Below are positions 57,968 to 64,000 of a stretch of DNA of 64,000 bases, piece by piece. This DNA comes from Cantharellus purpuraceus (lineage: Eukaryota; Basidiomycota; Agaricomycetes; Cantharellales; Hydnaceae). The notes beneath the pieces were generated by a model. It was not told the origin of the DNA. It searched no databases and was given only the letters and a program-made list of their open reading frames with translations. Position numbers and translations under genes: made by a program. The number at the start of each line of letters is the position of its first letter. Position 1 is the first letter of the stretch. The stretch is taken from the NCBI GenBank assembly GCA_025174535.1, contig JALBUN010000014.1, positions 620,001-684,000 of the forward strand, in the 5' to 3' direction.

Positions 57968-60900
57968 AAATAAAATGAAAATGATTATAAATTTCAGAGC
58001 AGAGAAAAATGAGTCGGAGTGATATTCCTTCAGAGTTTTTTGGGCAGGCTGGTAATTTTCCTTGTGACTTGTAATAAAATGATGATGCGAAATAATAGAA
58101 TTGGCATTAGTAACCAAACTTAAAGATTCATAAGAGGGCCAGGTTTGTCTGGATAAGCGGAGTGAAAGTCAGAGACAGATTCGGATGCATGATCAAGTTT
58201 GGATGTGGAGATCCATGAAGACTCTTCATTGGTGCCTTCATATCCAGTCCATTTGACTAAGTACTGGAGCTTGCACTTGTATCGACGGTCAATCTTTGAG
58301 TCCAGGATCTCAGATATCTCATATTCATTGTCTCCTTCGATGATGATCGGGGGAGGTGGAGGTTGCGTGCAACTGGAGATCTCGTTCATAGTAGCAGGTT
58401 CGAGCATTGATATATGGAAAACCGGATGAACTGCTCGGAAGTGGTCTGGGAGGCGGAGGGTGAAGGACCTGCTGCCTGCGTGAGCAATGACCTCATAAGG
58501 ACCTAAGTATTTCTCAGAGAGTTTCTTCAATGGGCGGGTGGTCCGGAAGTGTTTGGCCTTAATGAATACTTTGTCTCCAATTTGCAGGTCCAGAGCCAGC
58601 ATGCGGCGTTGGTCTGCGGAGACTTGATATTGTTTCTGGGCATCGGAGATGGTTTCTCGGAGATGTTGGTGTAGTTGATCGAGCTCGGTTACAAATTGGC
58701 AGGCTTTGGTGGAGGCAAGTTCTTTCTCAGGGTGGATGGAGATGTTCAGATGATAGCCTTTATTAGCAAAGAATGGAGAGACGCCAGTAGTCGCGTTTGG
58801 AGCATTGTTGTAGGCAAACTCTGCTATCGGAAGTAGGTCAGCCCAGTTGTCTTGTTGATAGTTACAATAGACTCGGAGATATTGTTCCAGGGACTGATTC
58901 ATTCATTCTGTTTGTCCATCTCCTTCCGGATGGTATCCAGAGGTGAAGTGAAGTTTCATGTCGAGAGCCTTTCCTAGTGTGCAGAAGAAGGAGGACATGA
59001 ACTCTGAGCCCTGATTGGATGTGACATGCGATGGAACTCTGTGTTTAGAGAATACATGGAGAACAAACAATTTAGCTAGTGAGGCGGAGGTGATGGTGTC
59101 ATGTGTTGGAATGAATAGTGACTGTTTAGTGAACCTGTTGACAATCACAAGTATGGTGTCAAATCCAAGCGATGGGGGGAGCTTCTCTATGAAATCCATG
59201 GAGATGGAGTTCCATGGTTGCTCTGGGACTGGAAGTTGCTTAAGCATTCCATAGGGTTTGTGCCTTTGCGATTTTGAGTGCATACACGTGGTGCAGGAGT
59301 TACAGTAGTGTTGAATGTATTCTTACATTTTAGGCCATACATAGTCCCGTCGGATTAATCGTTGTGTGCGATTTTGCCCGAAGTGGCCAGAGATTGGGTG
59401 ATCATGGTAATACTGCAAAACTCGGAGTCGGAGACCGTTGGCGTCAGGGACGTATATCCAGTTGTTGTGTTGGAGGTGTCCTTTGGGGTCAAGTGACCAT
59501 TTCAGATCGGAAGGGTTGTCCAAGTGTTTAACTGCAACAGGATCGGATCAGAGTGATGAGCGGATGTCAGAGTGGAGTTGGTCGATGTCCATAATGGTGA
59601 CAGCTTGGAGGGTGGGAGTCATGAGGGTGGATGCTCATAGGGGTGATGCCAGCTGCTTGTTAGTGAACACAGGACAAAAGTTGTGTGGGTTTACAGTGGC
59701 ATAGTCGCTATTCCCCTCTTTAGGGTAGACGTCCCATCGTCTAGTTAAAGCGTCGGGCTTTGCTCTGAGTTGACCTGGGCAGAAACGGATAATGAGATTG
59801 AACTGGGATAGGTATTCAGACCATTGGACTTGTCTCTGGGTGAGCAGTTTTGTTGTGGAGAAGTATTCCAAGTTCTTGTGGTCAGTTATGACGTCCACCA
59901 GATCAGAGGGGCCTTCAAGGTAGTGTCTCCATATCTGGAAGGCTTCATATATGGCAAGGAGCTCTTTGTCATGGACGTCATAGTTCAGTTCGGGGGGCAT
60001 AAATGTATGCGAGTGAAAAGTGATCGGATGGACTTGTCCATTGTCTGGAGAGATGATGGACAGGATTGCGGCAAGTGCATAGTTGGAGGCATTGGTTTCT
60101 AATAGGATAGGAACGTCTGGAACCCAATGAGTCAGTATTGGAGCAGAAGTAAAGGCCTTTTTCAAGGTCTCAAAGCTCTGTCTGCATTCGTCAGTGAAAT
60201 TCCATTGGATACCCTTCCTAGTGAGTTGGGTGAGCGGAATGGTGATATTGGAGTAGCCGTGAATGAAGCGGCGGTAGAAGTTGGCGAACCCTAGGAAGGA
60301 CTGTATGTCCTTGACTTTCTGCAGTTCCGGCCATTACTGTATAGCTTTGATTTTGTCATCAGACATTGTCAATCCTGCTGGGGAGAGGAGATAGCCTAGG
60401 TATTCGACTGAGTCGGAGTGGAATTCGCATTTGTCAGTGCAGGCAAAGAGGCCATGTTTTCGGAGACATCGGAGTACCTCTTGGACATGTGTCCGATTGT
60501 ATGGGAACTGGTTTTCCCTTAAAAAATCTTGTTTAAAGTTCCGAAACTGTACAATTTCGCTTCATGGCCTTAAAATATCAGCATATATCTGCTGCTTTCT
60601 CTTGATTCAGGGCCATTCAAATATTCTCTATTTTTTCATATTTTTTCAGGAATTTTCCATGCAGAAATGAGTCTACAAACTTATTGTTCTGCTGGGCGAA
60701 GTTTTGAGACCCACATGGACCCACAAACCTTCGCAGATGTCAGCAGCCCAAAGTCAGCCGGAGTCACCCGGACTACTGACTCATTTTCAATCACATGACT
60801 CATTTTAATCTCCGACTCAATCTGGTCACCACTGCCAGTAAATGCTCAATATCTTCACAACCACTGCACCTTCTGACTCCATTTTCAGTGGAGAGTTCAA

Positions 60901-60975
60901 TAGAAGCTGTGCCTACCCATAGCTGTGCTAATCAGCCTGGGAAACAAAGTATTGACCGAGTTATTTGAGTAATGG

Positions 60976-61230
60976 TGACTCATGCTATGACTCCTTCCAT
61001 GACTCATACCATGACTCCTGTGATTACTCATACTATGACTCCTGCTCTGAGTCACACTATGACTCCATCCATGACTCATGCCATGAGTCAGAGCAAATCC
61101 AAGCAGCTCATTGGCTAGGAAACTTCCACCCCCTTCTCACATATTCCACTAGCTTCCAGTAGTTTCCATCTGTTAATAGGTAGAAGTTTCCAGTAGTATT
61201 AGTCAGCTCCTGTAAATACAATATAAAAGG
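60976..61230 (+). promoter_or_regulatory. U3 promoter: TGA(C/G)TC array upstream of a TATA box
   Basis: 60976-61090 holds about ten TGA(C/G)TC cores at about 12-bp spacing. At least five are complete palindromes TGACTCA or TGAGTCA, the binding site known for Gcn4/Cpc1 and AP-1 bZIP factors. About 130 bp downstream is AATATAAAAGGAG (61220-61232). Order and distance suit an upstream activating sequence of the LTR. Confidence 0.6.
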
Positions 61231-61796
61231 AGCCCATTCTGCCTCTGAATAAATAACCATTTCTACCCCATCATTTGCACATCAGTGTGACTAGAGTGAC
61301 ATACAGTGTCATCCTCTATATCTCAGTAACGGTTGATTGTCCAGTTCAAGGGTCGCTTACAGTTGTGTAACTGTATTTGATTGCACTTGAAGTAGTGATT
61401 GTCCTGCTTTGGGCGTGAGTGTAGTATCTACCTCGTGTGACTATGAATCTACAGGGTGAGATTGTCTGTTGATAGTCCTGCCATTAGTGCTCTTTGTTTA
61501 AGTTACTAGTGTGTACTGCCTTTGCAGAGCATTAGGATCTTGAACTTGTGTGAAGCAGTTGCTAGACTACTTCACACATCGCTGTTACCTGCTTCAGAGT
61601 GTCACTGGTTGGACGGTTGGATTCATCCACCTACTTCCTCTAGCCTCTAAGTGCATTCCCCTCTTTTTTGAATATCTGGACCCCTAAGTGTCCATGAACT
61701 CTAGACTCTGGAAGTCTTATTCATTCTCTACTGCTAAGAAACATATTACCTTCCTGCGTATTGTCTGCATTGACCATTACAAGGGATTGTAACCAA

Positions 61797-63251
61797 TGTT
61801 TTGGAACCCGCAAAATTATGGTGTTAGGGCAAACTCTAAATCACCACAATTCCGTGAATGAACAGCTGAGAAGAATATCAAATCCTACTGCAGCACAACT
61901 CCAGAAACAATTTAACGTTTGTACTTTGGTTACAATCCCTTGTAATGGTCAATGCAGACAATACGCAGGAAGGTAATACGTTTCTTAGCAGTAGGGAATG
62001 AATAAGACTTCCAGAGTCTAGAGTTCATGGACACTTAGGGGTCCAGATATTCCAAAAAGAGGGGAATGCACTTAGAGGCTAGAGGAAGTAGGTGGATGAA
62101 TCCAACCGTCCAACCAGTGACACTCTGAAGCAGGTAACAGCGATGTGTGAAGTAGTCTAGCAACTGCTTCACACAAGTTCAAGATCCTAATGCTCTGCAA
62201 AGGCAGTACACACTAGTAACTTAAACAAAGAGCACTAATGGCAGGACTATCAACAGACAATCTCACCCTGTAGATTCATAGTCACACGAGGTAGATACTA
62301 CACTCACGCCCAAAGCAGGACAATCACTACTTCGAGTGCAATCAAATACAGTTACACAACTGTAAAAGATCCTTGAACTGGACAATCAACAGTTACTGAG
62401 ATATAGAGGATGACACTGTATGTCACTCTAGTCACACTGATGTGCAAATGATGGGGTAGAAATGGTTATTTATTCAGAGGCAGAATGGGCTCCTTTTATA
62501 TTGTATTTACAGGAGCTGACTAATACTACTGGAAACTTCTACCTATTAACAGATGGAAACTACTGGAAGCTAGTGGAATATGTGAGAAGGGGGTGGAAGT
62601 TTCCTAGCCAATGAGCTGCTTGGATTTGCTCTGACTCATGGCATGAGTCATGGATGGAGTCATAGTGTGACTCAGAGCAGGAGTCATAGTATGAGTAATC
62701 ACAGGAGTCATGGTATGAGTCATGGAAGGAGTCATAGCATGAGTCATGGCAGGAGTCATTGCATGAGTCACCATTACTCAAATAACTCGGTCAATACTTT
62801 GTTTCCCAGGCTGATTAGCACAGCTATGGGTAGGCACAGCTTCTATTGAACTCTCCACTGAAAATGGAGTCAGAAGGTGCAGTGGTTGTGAAGATATTGA
62901 GCATTTACTGGCAGTGGTGACCAGATTGAGTCGGAGATTAAAATGAGTCATGTGATTGAAAATGAGTCAGTTGTCCGGGTGACTCCGGCTGACTTTGAGG
63001 CTGCTGACAACTGCGAAGGTTTGTGGGTCCATGTGGGTCTCAAAACTTCGCCCAGCAGAACAATAAGTTTGTAGACTCATTTCTGCATGGAAAATTCCTG
63101 AAAAAATATGAAAAAATAGAGAATATTTGAATGGCCCTGAATCAAGAGAAAGCAGCAGATATATGCTGATATTTTAAGGCCATGAAGCGAAATTGTACAG
63201 TTTCGGGACTTTAAACAAGATCTTTTTTAAGGGAAAACCAGTTCCCATACA
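61797..63251 (-). mobile_element. Solo LTR, family A, subfamily A2 (1455 bp, TSD ACCAA), nested in another A2 LTR
   Basis: Plus-strand ends TGTTTTGGAACCCGC and CCAGTTCCCATACA. Exact ACCAA flanks at 61792-61796 and 63252-63256. Almost identical to its inverted host copy, so the two form a large imperfect palindrome. The TGACTC array is at about 62632-62772. Confidence 0.95.
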
Positions 63252-64000
63252 ACCAAAGTACAAACGTTAAATTGTTTCTGGAGTTGTGCTGCAGTAGGAT
63301 TTGATATTCTTCTCAGCTGTTCATTCACGGAATTGTGGTGATTTAGAGTTTGCCCTAACACCATAATTTTGCGGGTTCCAAAACACCGATGTTCTTCTTC
63401 ATTGCCCGAATATACCAGAATGTCGTCTAAGTAAACGAGGACTGTCACATCAAGGAGGTTGGCGAAGGTATCATTCATGAACCTCTGGAAGGCGGCCAGA
63501 GCATTTGTTAGTCCAAAGGGCATGATGCACCACTCGAAAGATCCATATTGTGTGCAGAAGGTCGTTTTCCATTCATTGCCTTCTCAGATGCAGACTAGAT
63601 GGTAGGCATGTCGGAGATCTATTTTGGAATAAATCTTAGCCTTTCGAGGACTTTCGAGTAGGTCCACAGTGTGGGGTATTGGGTATCGGTCTTTCTTGGT
63701 GATCTTGTTGAGTCCACAGAAGTCGACACATAGACGGAGTGATCTGTCCTTTTTGCAGACAAATAGGACTGGAGCTCCATGAGGAGATAGGGATGGGTGG
63801 ATGAAGCCCGTGTCCAAGTTCTCGTCTATGAATGTCCAGAGAGCCAATAGCTCTTTTTGGGATAGCAAGTAGATAGGGCCAAGCGGAGGGGTGGAGTTGT
63901 CATCCAGTTCAATCTTGAGATTGTATGGTCGGTGTTCTGCTAGGGAGTCAGCTTTAGACTTGCTGAACACGTCAGCGAACTCATGATACTCCTTAGGAAC

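Larger units (their letters stand above)
60498..63385 (+). mobile_element. Solo LTR, family A, subfamily A2 (TSD CCGAT), itself interrupted
   Basis: Outer copy: 60498-61796 plus 63252-63385 (1433 bp without the insert), from TGTATGGGAACTGG to GGGTTCCAAAACA. Exact CCGAT flanks at 60493-60497 and 63386-63390. Inserted in the RT palm of E3. Confidence 0.95.
58120..64000 (-). pseudogene. Ty3/gypsy chromovirus pol, copy E3 (youngest, nearly complete, runs off the window)
   Basis: Read on minus from the right edge. RT: 63970 onwards ([39 protein letters not shown], catalytic [10 protein letters not shown] near 63430). After the nested LTRs (60498-63385) it resumes as HVQEVLRCLRKHGLFACTDK. RNase H is at 60165-59750. 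The HHCC integrase domain is at about 59430-59270 (HPISGHFGQNRTQRLIRRDY, CTTCMHSKSQRHK). The integrase core is at 59260-58750. The GPY module (EKYLGPYEVIAHAGSRSFTL) and chromodomain (58330-58150, CKLQYLVKWTGYEGTNEESS) end at the stop at 58120. Only about six internal stops break it: near 63583, 60334, 59633, 59548, 59322 and 58902. Most fit CGA-to-TGA. The 5' LTR, Gag and protease lie outside the window. Confidence 0.93.

Noticed and set aside
61021..61162. Repetitive peptide ORFs (SYYDSCSESHYDSIHDS and the inverse at 62781-62560 and 62643-62849)
   Set aside because: Translations of the TGACTC array in the LTR, open by chance on both strands.
1..64000. tRNA and rRNA genes
   Set aside because: I saw no convincing tRNA B-box with paired acceptor arms and no rRNA-like sequence by eye. 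A covariance-model search could overturn this.

Overview
This 64-kb window is a piece of a nuclear fungal genome, most likely a basidiomycete of the class Agaricomycetes. Genes are split by many short (about 40-113 nt, mostly 50-65 nt) GT-AG introns. Recognisable housekeeping proteins (20S proteasome beta-4, COP9 signalosome CSN5, ISD11) are of fungal type, and the rest is packed with Ty3/gypsy chromodomain retrotransposons. A Rhizoctonia/Ceratobasidium-like origin is my guess from the style of the F-box and retroelement proteins; the sequence does not prove it.

Gene-rich part (1 to about 24.4 kb). In order: an uncertain relic (1-750); a membrane-anchored cupredoxin-like surface protein (+, 755-2448); proteasome subunit PRE1/PSMB2 (-, 2637-3348); a hotdog-fold thioesterase (+, 4106-4695); a possible decayed phosphorylase relic; a C2H2 zinc-finger protein (+, 5474-7140); CSN5 (-, 7501-9095), sharing a 96-bp divergent promoter with ISD11 (+, 9192-9553); a doubtful small gene (-); an F-box/leucine-rich gene pair or single gene (-, 10485-13159); about 6 kb without a convincing gene but with a 69-bp tandem repeat and a ten-unit satellite of about 150 bp (16.77-18.15 kb); a Gfo/Idh/MocA dehydrogenase (+, 19111-20811); and a multi-pass membrane protein (-, 22771 to about 24100). 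A first exon of a gene may be cut off at 24.44 kb, where the transposon block begins.

Transposon part (24.4-64 kb). I see no intact host gene here. It is a nested pile of (i) solo LTRs of at least four families, many with exact 5-bp target-site duplications (TSDs); (ii) three loci of one Ty3/gypsy chromovirus (34.2-37.8 kb +, 44.2-49.5 kb +, 64.0-58.1 kb -), all carrying in-frame stops, mainly of CGA-to-TGA type; (iii) fragments of a second gypsy lineage (53.2-55.7 kb and elsewhere); and (iv) an AT-rich 0.53-kb insert of unknown origin.

The most interesting pattern is that each chromovirus pol is followed by a convergent, antisense-oriented accessory ORF. It encodes a charged coiled-coil protein with an AT-hook-like motif in the best copy, a GAL4-like cysteine pattern (C-x2-C-x6-C-x12-C-x2-C-x6-C in the clearest copy) and an acidic/basic tail. 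A second is that the abundant 1.4-kb LTR family exists in two subfamilies with different upstream promoter halves. One holds about ten TGA(C/G)TC (Gcn4/AP-1-like) cores at roughly 12-bp spacing, 130-250 bp upstream of a TATA box.
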